From UBA6522 sp965262365 (lineage in GTDB: Bacteria; Pseudomonadota; Gammaproteobacteria; Steroidobacterales; Rariloculaceae), in the NCBI GenBank assembly GCA_965262365.1, contig OZ253541.1, positions 1,922,001 to 1,986,000 on the forward strand: DNA of 64,000 nucleotides. Direction: 5' to 3'. How positions within the stretch are numbered: the first letter of the stretch is position 1; each line of letters opens with the position of its first letter. A model generated the notes under the pieces. It had not been told where the DNA came from. It did no database searches and worked only from the letters and a program-made list of their open reading frames with translations. This document shows positions 53,005 to 62,428 of this stretch, in pieces. Position numbers and translations under genes: made by a program.

Positions 53005-53550
53005 CTAGGGATACGCCAGAATGAAGTTGTCGCGATTCGGCATTTGAACTGCGGGCAGTGCCTGTGAGTCCATCACCTCGTCCTCGGCGATGACTCCGTT
53101 GAGGAACAACAGGTAGGCCGTCAACGCGTAGACTTGGTCGTCGTTGAGCGTCCGGGGCTGAAGGTACGGCATGGCGCGGCGAATGTAGTCGAATATCGTC
53201 GGCGCGTAGGGCCAGAAGCTGCCTACGGTCTTGAGCGGCGCAGGTCCGCCGAGGCTGCCGTGACCGCCCACCAGCACGTCGTTCAACTGGCCGTTTCCCT
53301 CCGGTCCGTGGCAGGACAGGCACTGAATCGCGTAAACGGCCTCCCCTTCCGACGCCGTGCCGGACCCGGGAGGAAGTCCTCCGCCGTCCGGCCCGATGCT
53401 GATATCCCAGACAGCGATATCCTCTAGATCAGCCTCCACACCGAGGTTTGGACCTTCCTGGCCCGCCGCGGTCAGGGTGAGGCAAGCCCCGGCGAACAGT
53501 ACCAGGGTCAGAGGCGATGATCTGCGCCGGACTAGGTTCAGGTTACGCAT
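53005..53550 (-). CDS. c-type cytochrome, SoxD/SorB-like partner
   Basis: A 181-residue exported monohaem cytochrome c: signal peptide, then GEAVYAIQCLSCHGPEGNGQ with the CxxCH site, and the axial Met probably in RRAMPYLQPRTLNDDQVYAL. Its ATG overlaps the end of the SoxC-like gene by 8 nt, so it is almost certainly the electron acceptor of that enzyme, as in SoxCD and SorAB pairs. Confidence 0.85.
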   Translation of the reverse strand: MRNLNLVRRRSSPLTLVLFAGACLTLTAAGQEGPNLGVEADLEDIAVWDISIGPDGGGLPPGSGTASEGEAVYAIQCLSCHGPEGNGQLNDVLVGGHGSLGGPAPLKTVGSFWPYAPTIFDYIRRAMPYLQPRTLNDDQVYALTAYLLFLNGVIAEDEVMDSQALPAVQMPNRDNFILAYP

Positions 53551-54814
53551 GGACGTTTGCCACCTGGCCGTCGCCGTCCACACCCCACGCCTGAATTCCG
53601 TTGTAGTGATAGGCGAAGTTCATGCCCTTGGCGGCGACGATCGCATCCCGGCTCGGCTGGACGGCGCCGGTATCGTCCACGGCCCGGCTCATGATCACGG
53701 CAGGACCGCCGTTCCAGCGCCACGCCATGCGGAAGCGGGTCACTGCCTTGTCCAAGACCGGCTCGGACAGCGCCGCTTCGGCCCAGCTTGCACCGCCATC
53801 CGCAGACACCTCGACCCGCGCGATGCGTCCCAGACCCGACCAGGCGATTCCAGAAATCTGGTAGAGCCCGGGACCCGCCAGCACCAGCCCGGGAGACGGC
53901 GACGTGATCACCGACTTCACTTCCATGGGAAAGGAAAACATCAGCGACCGACCGTCAGGCAGGAGGTCCGTGTACTTGGAGGTCTCGTCCTTGGTCATCG
54001 TGGGCGCGGCGGTCACCTTGATGCGGCGCAGCCACTTGACGCTCGTGTTGCCTTCGTAACCGGGGAGGAACAGCCGCACCGGGTAGCCGTTCTCCGGTCG
54101 CAGACGTTCGCCGTTCTGGTAGAGCGCCAGCAGCGCGTCATCCATCGCCTTGGCCAGGGGTACGCTGCGGCTCATCGCCGCCGCATCGGCGCCTTCAGCC
54201 AGTATCCAGTGCGCGGCAGGGTCGACGCCCGCCTCGTCGAGCAGGATGGACAACGGCACGCCGGTCCACTCGCTGCACGAGACCAGACCGTGGAGTTCCC
54301 CGCAGGTCCCGTTGACAGGTTCCGGCGTGAGCCCCGCCACCCGGCTGTTGCCGGAACATTCGATGAACTGGATTCGCGAGACCATCGGGTAACGCGACAA
54401 CGCATCCAGATCGAAGAACAGCGCACGATCAACCAGTCCGTGAATTAGCAGGCGATGCGCGTCCGGATCGATATCCGGAACCCCGCTGTGGTGGCGCTCG
54501 AAGTGCAGCGAACTCGGCGTGATCGTCCCTTCGAGCACTTCCAGCGGCGTGCGTGAAGCACCGCTGCCGTCGGTTCCGGGTGCCGAGCCCGCTATCCGTT
54601 GGACATGATCCTCGAAACGAGCGCGGTCACCGTGGCCGGTCATCGGCGCACCGGGCACCCGCATCCACGGCGGCAACTCCTGTGCCCGCGCGGCGGTCAG
54701 CAAACCGAGGGATCCGGCGCCAAGAGTCGCGGCGCCTCTCGTCAGAAAGAGGCGCCGGTGCAGCAAGCCGTTATCTGCAACGAGTTCCAGACTGTCCGGT
54801 TTCCGTTCCGACAC
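53543..54814 (-). CDS. soxC: SoxC-like sulfite dehydrogenase, Tat-exported
   Basis: A 423-residue sulfite-oxidase-family molybdoenzyme closest by eye to SoxC. It has a Tat signal (HRRLFLTRGAATLGAGSLGL), the Mo-ligand Cys in IQFIECSGNSRVAG, FLPGYEGNTSVKWLRRIKV, and the C-terminal dimerisation domain with VEVSADGGASWAEAAL. SoxC with SoxD acts on sulfane sulfur during thiosulfate oxidation, but no other sox genes (XYZAB) are in the window, so it may act as a free sulfite or organosulfur dehydrogenase. The paired cytochrome gene follows with an 8-nt overlap. The gap 54815-55098 is divergent with the bicupin gene and shows no clear operator. Confidence 0.85.
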   Translation of the reverse strand: MSERKPDSLELVADNGLLHRRLFLTRGAATLGAGSLGLLTAARAQELPPWMRVPGAPMTGHGDRARFEDHVQRIAGSAPGTDGSGASRTPLEVLEGTITPSSLHFERHHSGVPDIDPDAHRLLIHGLVDRALFFDLDALSRYPMVSRIQFIECSGNSRVAGLTPEPVNGTCGELHGLVSCSEWTGVPLSILLDEAGVDPAAHWILAEGADAAAMSRSVPLAKAMDDALLALYQNGERLRPENGYPVRLFLPGYEGNTSVKWLRRIKVTAAPTMTKDETSKYTDLLPDGRSLMFSFPMEVKSVITSPSPGLVLAGPGLYQISGIAWSGLGRIARVEVSADGGASWAEAALSEPVLDKAVTRFRMAWRWNGGPAVIMSRAVDDTGAVQPSRDAIVAAKGMNFAYHYNGIQAWGVDGDGQVANVHA

Positions 54815-55098
54815 CGATTCCCTGTTGGCTATGAGGATCCCAAACGAACGCCTTGCTCAAGCCTGGCACGCCCTACCTACCAGTTGAAGATGGTCGTCGC
54901 CGGCAGCCCATGCGACAAACAAGATGGATCCACTTCGATCCAAAGTGCGACTATTCACTACACCTCCATAAGGGTTGGTGATTTTGGGCGCGCATAGTGT
55001 ACGCTCTGCGCCAATCGGTTTGAACCCTGTTTCAGCCGTCAACAGCGCGACTGTTGTAAAGTCGCCATGCAAAACCAACCCGTACAGGAGAGAGATCA

Positions 55099-55938
55099 AT
55101 GCCAGTGCTGTTCAACTTCGACGATGTGGATGCCGTTTCGATGGCGCCAGGGGTGGCCCGCCGCCCGCTGATCACGCCCGAGCGGGTCGGCAACGACTGC
55201 ATCGTTCTCGATCACTGGACCATGGATGCCGGCACCGCAGTATCCGTCGATGTCGCAGCGACCGATCTCGCCTGGTTTCAACTGCTGGAGGGATCCGCCA
55301 CGCTGGACGGCAGCGAGGGCCGGCACGAGCTCGACACCTCGCATGTGGTATTCCTTCCGCCGAAATTTTCCGGTTCACTGGTCACCGGACCGGGCGCCGT
55401 GGTGCTATTTGCCGGCGTACCCGACGCAAAACGCTTCGACGCAGGATTCGATCCATCGCGGCTGCAATTCCAATGCGTGGACTGGCGGGTCGAACCCATG
55501 CTCGACTCCGAACACGATGCGCGCAATCGCATCTACCTCGTCACACCCACCCTCTTCGGTACGAAGGCGGTAAAGGGCGAGATGATCATCTACCCGCCCG
55601 GCACCGCGGCATCCAATCATCACCACGAGGGCGCGGAGCACTTCCAGTACATCATCAGCGGCAAAGCCACCGCGCTGCTCAGCGAGCAACCCCATTCGAT
55701 TCGGGCCGGCGATACCCTGTACAACTACGAATACGAACGGCACAACTTCATCAACGACGGCGACGAGGACCTGGTATTCGTCGAGTATTTCGTGCCTGCC
55801 GAGTGCCGCACGGTGTGGGTCAATCCCGAGCTGGTTTGCGCCTGGATACCCACCGGCAGGAACATCGACGGAGGCGTGCCTTCGAGAGACATCGAGGCTC
55901 ACAGCTCCGCCGAAACCGTCAACCCAACGGGTGTCTGA
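55099..55938 (+). CDS. Cytosolic bicupin protein
   Basis: A 279-residue protein with two cupin domains and no signal peptide. The second barrel has metal-type histidines in AASNHHHEGAEHFQYIISGK and GDTLYNYEYERHNFINDGDE; the first barrel lacks clear metal ligands. The architecture resembles ureidoglycine aminohydrolase-like and dioxygenase-like bicupins, but I cannot name the substrate. A strong AGGAGAG precedes the ATG. It opens a plus-strand run with an MFS transporter and a ferredoxin, suggesting catabolism of an imported organic compound. Confidence 0.75.
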   Translation: MPVLFNFDDVDAVSMAPGVARRPLITPERVGNDCIVLDHWTMDAGTAVSVDVAATDLAWFQLLEGSATLDGSEGRHELDTSHVVFLPPKFSGSLVTGPGAVVLFAGVPDAKRFDAGFDPSRLQFQCVDWRVEPMLDSEHDARNRIYLVTPTLFGTKAVKGEMIIYPPGTAASNHHHEGAEHFQYIISGKATALLSEQPHSIRAGDTLYNYEYERHNFINDGDEDLVFVEYFVPAECRTVWVNPELVCAWIPTGRNIDGGVPSRDIEAHSSAETVNPTGV

Positions 55939-56010
55939 CCTGCCCGGTTCACCCACTTTCTGCTGCGGCTGCGTATCCGTTCAAGGTCGCGGAGCCCCTG
56001 GCCCGGCCAC

Positions 56011-57372
56011 ATGAGCGAGATCCGCGCCAGCAACCTGCGCATGATCGGGTTTTCCCTGCCCGCGCTGGGGCTGAACACCCTGGTCACCGCCGTGATCGTG
56101 TTCCTGCCGGCACTCTACGCCGAGCACCGGGGATTCGGCGCCGCGACCGTCGGACTTATCTTCTTTCTCGCCAAGATCATCGACATGATCGCCGCGCCCG
56201 CCTGGGGCGTGTTCATGGACAGCTACTCGACGCGCTGGGGGCGGCGGCGCCCGTGGCTGGCCCTGTCGGTACCCATCCTGGTGGTGGCTATCCTGATGGT
56301 CTACAACCCGCCGGAGTCGGTGAGCGCCCTGTATCTCTTTGGCTGGCTCGCGCTGCTCTACTTCGGCTGGGACGCCTGGACGATCAGCCACACGTCATGG
56401 GCCCTGGAACTGTCCCGGGACTACGACCGGCGCTCCCGGATCACGGGACTGCTGCAAGTGATGGTGATGATCGGCGGAATCATGATCAGCCTGGTGCCTG
56501 CGATCATGGAGCGAGTCGCGACTCCGACCTACCCGGAGCTGGTCTCGGCGATCGGCTGGTTCATGATCGTCGTACTGCCGCTGACCGCGTTCATATGCCT
56601 GTTCAGCGTGCCGGAGCGAGAGACACCCAATCGCCCGCATCTGGGGTTCAGACGCGGGGCCGCGATCCTGTTCGCAAACATGGCGCTGTTGCGTCTCCTC
56701 GTCGTCAATACGCTGCTCACGTTCGCCACCTATTTCGGTCAGGGACTGTTCGTATTCTTCGTCTCGTACACCCTGAACCTGGAGGATCGCATCGGCTTCA
56801 TCTTCACGTTCCTGGTCATCGGGGGCCTCCTCGGCTTACCCGTTTGGCTGCGCCTTGCGCAATACTGGAACAAGCATCGGGCCATGCAGACGGCCGTCAT
56901 CATAGGAACCCTGGCCCCGCTCCTGCTGCTGGTGCTGCCCGCCGGTCACCTGACCTGGACCGTGGCGGCATTCCTGGTGATCGGCTTGAATTCGTCGGCC
57001 AACGAGTTTCTCCCCCGCGCCATGATGGCCGACGTCTGCGATCGGGACCATGTACAGAGCGGTTCCGAACGCATGGGCCTTTACTACTCGCTGCTCCAGT
57101 TGTCGAGCAAGTTTGCCTCCGGGTCCGGTATCCTTATCGGGTTCTCGTTCCTCACCGTGTTCGGATTCGATCCGGAACTGGGTCTCAACAATTCGCTGGA
57201 AGCCTTGAATCGACTGCGCTACCTGGTCGTGGCACTCCCCGTTCTCGCCTACGTGCTTATCATCGGACTCCTGTGGCGGTACCCCATCAGCCGTGACAGT
57301 CAGCGGCAAATGCGCGAAATCATCGAGGAACGGGAAAACCTTTCGCGCAAAGAAGCGACGGGCGCGCTGTAG
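56011..57372 (+). CDS. MFS transporter, GPH (glycoside-cation symporter) type
   Basis: A 453-residue twelve-helix transporter. The loop MDSYSTRWGRRRPWLAL matches the GPH signature (D-x-S-x-TRWGRRRPW). It begins with KIIDMIAAPAWGVF and ends with a charged cytosolic tail (REIIEERENLSRKEATG). GPH members carry sugars or glycosides with protons or sodium; other MFS sub-types are possible. It starts 72 nt after the bicupin gene. Confidence 0.8.
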   Translation: MSEIRASNLRMIGFSLPALGLNTLVTAVIVFLPALYAEHRGFGAATVGLIFFLAKIIDMIAAPAWGVFMDSYSTRWGRRRPWLALSVPILVVAILMVYNPPESVSALYLFGWLALLYFGWDAWTISHTSWALELSRDYDRRSRITGLLQVMVMIGGIMISLVPAIMERVATPTYPELVSAIGWFMIVVLPLTAFICLFSVPERETPNRPHLGFRRGAAILFANMALLRLLVVNTLLTFATYFGQGLFVFFVSYTLNLEDRIGFIFTFLVIGGLLGLPVWLRLAQYWNKHRAMQTAVIIGTLAPLLLLVLPAGHLTWTVAAFLVIGLNSSANEFLPRAMMADVCDRDHVQSGSERMGLYYSLLQLSSKFASGSGILIGFSFLTVFGFDPELGLNNSLEALNRLRYLVVALPVLAYVLIIGLLWRYPISRDSQRQMREIIEERENLSRKEATGAL

Positions 57373-57380
57373 GCGCCGAT

Positions 57381-57698
57381 ATGGGAATCATCCGAGCCAC
57401 CGACAGAGACGGTTCATTCCACCAGCTTGAGGGCCGCGAACGCGCCAGCCTGATGGAGATTCTGAAACACGCCGGTCTGTCCATGGAAGCGCTGTGCAGC
57501 GGTTGCTGTCAATGCTCCACGTGCCATGTCTACGTTGCCGAGGAATGGATCGATCGACTCACGCAGCCCGGCAAATTCGAATCCGCGACGTTGGAGTTCA
57601 TGGGCGTGGAGGTCCGGGACAACTCAAGGCTTGCCTGCCAGATCGGGTGGAAGGAACATCTGGACGGTATCGAAGTCACCGTCGCCCCGGGGGACTGA
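57381..57698 (+). CDS. 2Fe-2S ferredoxin, adrenodoxin/putidaredoxin type
   Basis: A 105-residue ferredoxin. Cluster ligands are in EALCSGCCQCSTCHVYVAEEW (Cys, then CxxC) and LACQIGWKEHLDG for the fourth. One extra Cys (in GCC) sits beside the cluster loop. The SLMEILKHAG and DNSRLACQI parts match ferredoxins that feed P450s or Rieske oxygenases. Its oxygenase partner is not adjacent; the only P450 in the window is at 1-708. Confidence 0.88.
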   Translation: MGIIRATDRDGSFHQLEGRERASLMEILKHAGLSMEALCSGCCQCSTCHVYVAEEWIDRLTQPGKFESATLEFMGVEVRDNSRLACQIGWKEHLDGIEVTVAPGD

Positions 57699-57722
57699 AC
57701 GGAACGCGGCGATAGAGATACC

Positions 57723-58292
57723 ATGGAGCAACAGGCGAGATTTTGGGATTTTTCCGTACGCACTTACCGCAAGTCCGGCGTCGCCGAAGCGTGCCTGTCC
57801 CTGCAGGAACAGCACGGAGTTGATGTCAACGTCCTACTGTATTGCTGCTGGTACGGATGCACCCGCGGCACCCTCGATGAACCGGGGATGGAACGCATCC
57901 TGTCGTTTGCGGAACCGTGGGCCGACAACGTCGTTCGTCCGCTCCGTGCAGCGCGAACGTGGATGAAGACCACGGGCTGCACCGAAGCCTATATTGCAGG
58001 CAAGGACTGCATGGGATTGCGGGAGGACATCAAGCGAGCAGAGTTCAAGGCGGAGCATCTACAAGAGAACAGGATGCAGGAGTTGACCCGAGGCGACACC
58101 CGTCAGAATCCAGAAATAACATCACAAATACAATCTACATTATTGAATATAAATAGTTACCTTCAACACTTGGAAATCTATCTTGACGGTGAATCGAGTT
58201 CAAGACTGGTTCATATCGTCACCGCCGCCATCAGCGGCGCAAGTCTCGACACCGTCACCAACTCTTTGAGCATTGCGTTCCAGAAGAACTGA
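57723..58292 (+). CDS. DUF2390 (TIGR02444) family protein
   Basis: A 189-residue protein. Its first 110 residues match this gammaproteobacterial family: FWDFSVRTYRKSGVAEACLS, QEQHGVDVNVLLYCCWYGC, then WADNVVRPLRAARTWMK. The later part (SYLQHLEIYLDGESSSRLVH onwards) is helical and less clear. Its role is unknown. It follows the ferredoxin by 24 nt; from its 3' end on the DNA becomes AT-richer, which marks the start of a decayed stretch. Confidence 0.75.
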   Translation: MEQQARFWDFSVRTYRKSGVAEACLSLQEQHGVDVNVLLYCCWYGCTRGTLDEPGMERILSFAEPWADNVVRPLRAARTWMKTTGCTEAYIAGKDCMGLREDIKRAEFKAEHLQENRMQELTRGDTRQNPEITSQIQSTLLNINSYLQHLEIYLDGESSSRLVHIVTAAISGASLDTVTNSLSIAFQKN

Positions 58293-58293
58293 A

Positions 58294-58650
58294 ATGAGCA
58301 CCTTCGAATTCAGACGATTTCTTGACGACCTCGACAGCAAGGGAGAGTTTTTTTGGGGTTCCCTTGGAGGTGGACACCCTGGACGAGATGGGCAGGTTCA
58401 TCGCCACCACCATGCGCCGCAATGCGATCTACCAGCACGCGCAGATCCGTATGCCTCTGAACGAGTGCAGCTTGAAGCTGAGCGTCTACGATGGTTATCC
58501 TGAGATTCCGCTGAACGTGCGCTCATTCATGGGGGTAGACTGCACCGTGCCCCTTGGACTCAAGGTCATGAACCGCGTCGTGCTCGATCCCAAGGTCGAG
58601 GCGCGGGCGACGCGCTATGGACGAAGTCAAAGGGCGGGGCGAACGGAGGC
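58294..58650 (+). pseudogene. Broken gene, possibly the N-terminus of a UbiD-like decarboxylase
   Basis: From ATG 58294 one frame reads MSTFEFRRFLDDLDSKGEFF; after a run of seven T residues near 58348 sense continues in another frame as FGVPLEVDTLDEMGRFIATT, DGYPEIPLNVRSFMG and MNRVVLDPKVEARATRYG. The phrases 'fRxFLxxLdxxGexxxvxxEVDtxxE' and 'GYPxIPL' resemble UbiD decarboxylases, but the fit is partial and most of the protein is missing. Read as a frameshifted, truncated remnant. Nothing recognisable follows up to 58954. Confidence 0.35.
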
Positions 58651-58954
58651 TGTCAACGGAGGCACGCGGTTTGGAGCAGGCGATTGGCCGTTTGTGAAAC
58701 GGTATCAGCCAGTCGTCGTATGCTTGGCACGCGACGGGAGTCGGTCTCGCTCGTGCAGAACCAGTAATTTTTGCGGATTCCCTTTAGATTTGCGTACTTG
58801 CAAACTCATCAGGATCGTTGCACTGTAAAATTCTTGGGCGATTGGTGGCGGTTTGCGAAAAATCTGTTGGCTTCCTTTCCCAGTGACTGTGTCCATAATC
58901 CTTTCACTCAATGCCTTTTGTGTCCTGTTTTTGCCATTGCGGATTTGAATAGCG

Positions 58955-59437
58955 ATGCGCTTTGATCGAGACCGGGCCGAACTGGTGCTGCAATTCGCTC
59001 TGTTGGTCATGGGCGAGAGAGACAGCCCAATTGATCGCCAACTCGGGCCAATTCACTTGCTTAAGTACGTGTACAAGACCACGCCCATGCTCTCGGCGAG
59101 CCCGAATGAACAGCTGGATTTCTCGGGCGCCAGCAACTCCGCCGCCCCAATCACTTCGGAGCGGCAGCAGCTAAGGGTAGACAAGTTATCCGCGAAGAAA
59201 AGGAAGCAATTTATACAACGGCTCGGCAAACTCCGGCAAACACGACGCAAGTGTTCAACCGAGCGCCATCATCTGGTTGATCCCGTCAAGAACCCCAGGC
59301 ACGACGAAATCTACGAAGAGGGGGTAACCTGGTTAAATTGCATCGTCGCGCCTTCGCTGCCGGTGGGAGAATCTACCGTCGAATTTACGGAAGAGGTCTG
59401 GAAATCCTCAGCGCGAAAAGGCAACGATGTATCCTGA
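58955..59437 (+). CDS. Panacea/DUF4065-like protein, probably with internal deletion
   Basis: A 160-residue frame. The N-terminus RDRAELVLQFALLVMGERDS and RQLGPIHLLKYVY looks like a Panacea/SocA-type (DUF4065) antitoxin-like domain. After KYVY it jumps directly to KTTPMLSASPNEQLDFSGAS and a helical C-terminal part ending RKGNDVS. From memory of the family, about 100 residues seem missing between two VY-containing motifs, which suggests an in-frame deletion. It overlaps the next, broken frame by 11 nt. Function is uncertain and may be lost. Confidence 0.4.
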   Translation: MRFDRDRAELVLQFALLVMGERDSPIDRQLGPIHLLKYVYKTTPMLSASPNEQLDFSGASNSAAPITSERQQLRVDKLSAKKRKQFIQRLGKLRQTRRKCSTERHHLVDPVKNPRHDEIYEEGVTWLNCIVAPSLPVGESTVEFTEEVWKSSARKGNDVS

Positions 59438-59787
59438 CGACTGCGTACAGGCAGTCATTCAGCCATCGCAATGGTGGCAAGAGCAATCAAGACGGCAGGC
59501 GAGCCGGGTACAACCCTTTGTTTGTCGAAAGAATTCGTCACTGCGAGTATCCCCAGTTCGTTTGGGACAAGCTTCCAATCGGCGGACCGGACGAATCGAT
59601 CCTACGGCTCGATCACATTCAGCCGATCGGTATGCATTACAACTCGTACGATTTATCCGGGTATGAGCTTGGCTCAGATGCGCTTGAAGTAATTGACGAA
59701 TACATCCGCTGGCTTATCTGGGGTGGCGTAGAAGAAGACAGTTTGATAGCGCTATATCGCAGCGAGATTGAATCCACATTTGTGTAA
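59427..59787 (+). pseudogene. Remnant of the partner gene of the Panacea-like gene
   Basis: ATG 59427 begins MYPDDCVQAVIQPSQWWQEQ in one frame; near 59490 meaning passes to another frame: GYNPLFVERIRHCEYPQFVW, DESILRLDHIQPIGMHYNSY and YIRWLIWGGVEEDSLIALYR to the stop at 59787. The two ends look like the N- and C-termini of one protein whose middle was deleted out of frame. I cannot name the family; the coupling with the preceding gene suggests a two-gene toxin-antitoxin-like unit. Confidence 0.4.
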
Positions 59788-59893
59788 TCGCCGAAACGCA
59801 ATTTCAACGCTATGCTAGCCGGCGCTTCTCCAGCCTGTACGAGCTCAAACCTTGATCTGATAGGCGCTCGAACCTGAGGATCAATATGCGGCC

Positions 59894-60178
59894 CTATGGT
59901 TGGTACGGTCGCCCGGCGGATTCCACGATGGCGTTCAGCGTGGGGATTTCCTCCAGCGGCGGCGCATTGTCCTTGAACGTACGGACATAGGCGTACAGAT
60001 CCTTCGCTTCCTCGTCGCTAAGGCTGCTTTCCGGGAAGTTGGGCATTGTTTCCGACGACTGGCACCAGTCCTCGTCCTCGATCAGCGGCCAGAGCTCGGC
60101 ACTGACGCTGGCTGTGGGGATCGGGCTGCCGTTCCAGCCGAAGCGGGCGGCCCGCGCCTGGTTGACCAGACAGGCACT
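59894..60178 (-). pseudogene. C-terminal fragment of a c-type cytochrome
   Basis: The minus strand ends with SSETMPNFPESSLSDEEAKD, LYAYVRTFKDNAPPLEEIP and ESAGRPYQP, which matches the methionine-ligand half and C-terminus of a periplasmic cytochrome c. No CxxCH haem motif occurs upstream before the divergent gene at 60258, so only a fragment remains. Confidence 0.5.
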
Positions 60179-60257
60179 TGCTCGAAAGACAGCGCTGTCA
60201 TAAGCTATATGAACTATTGGCAGCGATCCTGAATACGACGGAATTTCGGCAGGGACC

Positions 60258-61388
60258 ATGCGGCGCAGACAATTTCTCAAGGGAGCGGCAGCCGGCGGCG
60301 TAATCGCGGTCAGCCAACCCGGCCTGGGCAATGAAGCCGAAGACGCCGAACAGGGCACACACGATTCTCGCCCGCCCCTTCCGCCGATGCGCATGCACGT
60401 CGGGACCCAGCGACGTCCCACGGACCCCGAGACGCTTGAATTCTGCAAACGCCATGGAGTCGATCACATCTGCGGCTACCCGCTTGACCCCGACCTCAAC
60501 GATACCCGCAAGTTCTGGACACTGGACGAACTCGAACGTACCCGCGACCTGTGTGCGCAGCACGGGATATCGCTGGACATGGTCACCGTCCCGCTTCTCT
60601 GGAGCCGTTCGGTGGATATCGCTCGATTCAGCGCGATCATGCTGGCCGACGATCCCGAGCGGCAGCGCGACATCGAACACATCCAGAACATGATCATGCA
60701 TTGCGCGCGAGCCGGCATCGCCGCGTTCAAGTACAACCTGAACCTGCTCGGCGTGCTCAGGACGGAACCGACTCCGGGCCGCGGCGGCAGCCGCTATTCC
60801 ACCTGGAAGCTGGCCGAAGCCGGCGAACGCGAACCGACCCGGGCGGGAATCGTCAACGCGGACGAGTTTTGGGAGCGAATCGACTACTTTCTGGACCGCA
60901 TCATCCCGGTCTGCGACGAATATCGCGTCAGGGCTGCCTGTCATCCCCACGACCCCGGCGTCCCCCCGGAGGGCTTCCAGGGCGTTGCCCGCGTACTCGG
61001 CACGGTGGATGGCCTGAAGCGTTTTGCGTCACTGCACGAAAGCGACTATCACGGCCTGAACTTCTGCGTAGGCACCGTCGCAGAAATGCTCGAAGACCCG
61101 GGCAGAGACGTCTACGATGTCGTACGCTATTTCGGTGAACGCAACAAGCTGTTCAACATTCACATGCGAAATATACGCGGACACCGGGACGAGTTTCAGG
61201 AAGTCTATATCGATGAGGGCGATATCGACGTCTACCATGTGCTGATGACACTGCGGGAGACCGGTTATTCCCACATGGTAATGCCCGATCACGTACCCGG
61301 CCATCCGGACGATCCCCGGCGGCGCCAAGGGTTCGCGCACGCTTTCGGCTATATCCAGGGCGTCATGAACGCCGTCGGGCGGGCCTGA
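60258..61388 (+). CDS. Tat-exported mannonate dehydratase-like protein
   Basis: A 376-residue TIM-barrel protein of the UxuA-like family. It begins with a clear twin-arginine signal (MRRRQFLKGAAAGGVIAVSQ), which is unusual since UxuA is cytosolic. The barrel shows metal-site segments RVRAACHPHDPGVPPEGFQG, GLNFCVGTVAEML, KLFNIHMRNIRGHRDEFQE and HMVMPDHVPGHPDDPRR. UxuA dehydrates D-mannonate in hexuronate breakdown; this homologue may act on a related uronate in the periplasm or have a new role. A LacI-type regulator follows 2 nt downstream, and a sulfatase after it. Confidence 0.78.
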   Translation: MRRRQFLKGAAAGGVIAVSQPGLGNEAEDAEQGTHDSRPPLPPMRMHVGTQRRPTDPETLEFCKRHGVDHICGYPLDPDLNDTRKFWTLDELERTRDLCAQHGISLDMVTVPLLWSRSVDIARFSAIMLADDPERQRDIEHIQNMIMHCARAGIAAFKYNLNLLGVLRTEPTPGRGGSRYSTWKLAEAGEREPTRAGIVNADEFWERIDYFLDRIIPVCDEYRVRAACHPHDPGVPPEGFQGVARVLGTVDGLKRFASLHESDYHGLNFCVGTVAEMLEDPGRDVYDVVRYFGERNKLFNIHMRNIRGHRDEFQEVYIDEGDIDVYHVLMTLRETGYSHMVMPDHVPGHPDDPRRRQGFAHAFGYIQGVMNAVGRA

Positions 61389-61390
61389 TC

Positions 61391-62428
61391 GTGGCGGGCA
61401 AGCAGGTAACCATCTACGACGTCGCCAGGGAGGCCAAGGTCTCGTTCAAGACCGTATCCCGGGCAATGAACGGTGAGGACAGTGTGCGCCCAGTAACGCG
61501 GCAACGCGTGATCGAAGCAGCGAAGAAACTCAACTACACGCCTAATCTGGCTGCGCGCCGTTTGGCGGGAAATCGGTCCTACACGGTCGCGCTGTTGTAC
61601 GACGGCGACTTCAGTTCGTATATCGCGGGATTGCAACTGGGCATGATCGATGCCTGCATGCCGCTGCACTACGAACTCATTCTTCATCCGTGCGATATCG
61701 ACATTGAATCTCCCACCGAAGACCTGACCAGTTTCGTGAGTCAAACGGACATCGACGGCGTCGTCGTAACGCCGCCACTGTGCGATAACCTGGAATTGAT
61801 CTCGGCGCTCGAGCGGCTAAACATCAAGCACGTCATGATCTCGCCGCAGGATCACGACCGCGGGCTGCAAGTCTATTTCATGGAGTATCAGGCGGCGTAC
61901 GACCTGACCGCCTACCTGATCGGGCTCGGCCATCGTCGAATTGGCTTCATCAAGGGCGATCCGGCGCACAGTTCCAGCCGGTCGCGATACGAAGCTTACA
62001 AGGATGCCCTGCGCGACGCCGGGCTGCGGCTGGATACGAGCATCGTCGCGAAGGGATCCTTCAATTTCCAGTCCGGCGTCCAGGGCGCCAGGAAAATTCT
62101 CAATGCAGCGAAACCGCCGACAGCAATCTTTGCCAGCGACGACGATACGGCGGCCGGTGTAATGCACTTTGCCCACGATGCGGGAATCGTGATTCCGGCC
62201 GAACTCTCGGTGGCCGGCTTCGACGATGTGCCGATCTCACGCTACATCTGGCCGACGCTGACAACAGTGCGACAACCTATTCAACTGATGGGTGGCAAGG
62301 CCGCGCAACTGTTGATCGATGCCATTCGGGCCGACAAGGCCATCAAGATGGATTCGGTCGCAACGATTCTGGAGTACGAGATCATCGAGCGGGATTCGTG
62401 CGCGCCGCCCCGCTCCGCGTCGGCATGA
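61391..62428 (+). CDS. LacI-family transcriptional regulator
   Basis: A 345-residue regulator. The helix-turn-helix is VTIYDVAREAKVSFKTVSRA, followed by the hinge PNLAARRLAG. The sugar-binding part has FIKGDPAHSSSRSRYEAYKD, AIFASDDDTAAGVMHFA and VPISRYIWPTLTTVRQPI. It probably represses the adjacent cluster and responds to a sugar or uronate. GTG at 61391 is the start, 2 nt after the mannonate-dehydratase-like gene. Confidence 0.93.
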   Translation: MAGKQVTIYDVAREAKVSFKTVSRAMNGEDSVRPVTRQRVIEAAKKLNYTPNLAARRLAGNRSYTVALLYDGDFSSYIAGLQLGMIDACMPLHYELILHPCDIDIESPTEDLTSFVSQTDIDGVVVTPPLCDNLELISALERLNIKHVMISPQDHDRGLQVYFMEYQAAYDLTAYLIGLGHRRIGFIKGDPAHSSSRSRYEAYKDALRDAGLRLDTSIVAKGSFNFQSGVQGARKILNAAKPPTAIFASDDDTAAGVMHFAHDAGIVIPAELSVAGFDDVPISRYIWPTLTTVRQPIQLMGGKAAQLLIDAIRADKAIKMDSVATILEYEIIERDSCAPPRSASA

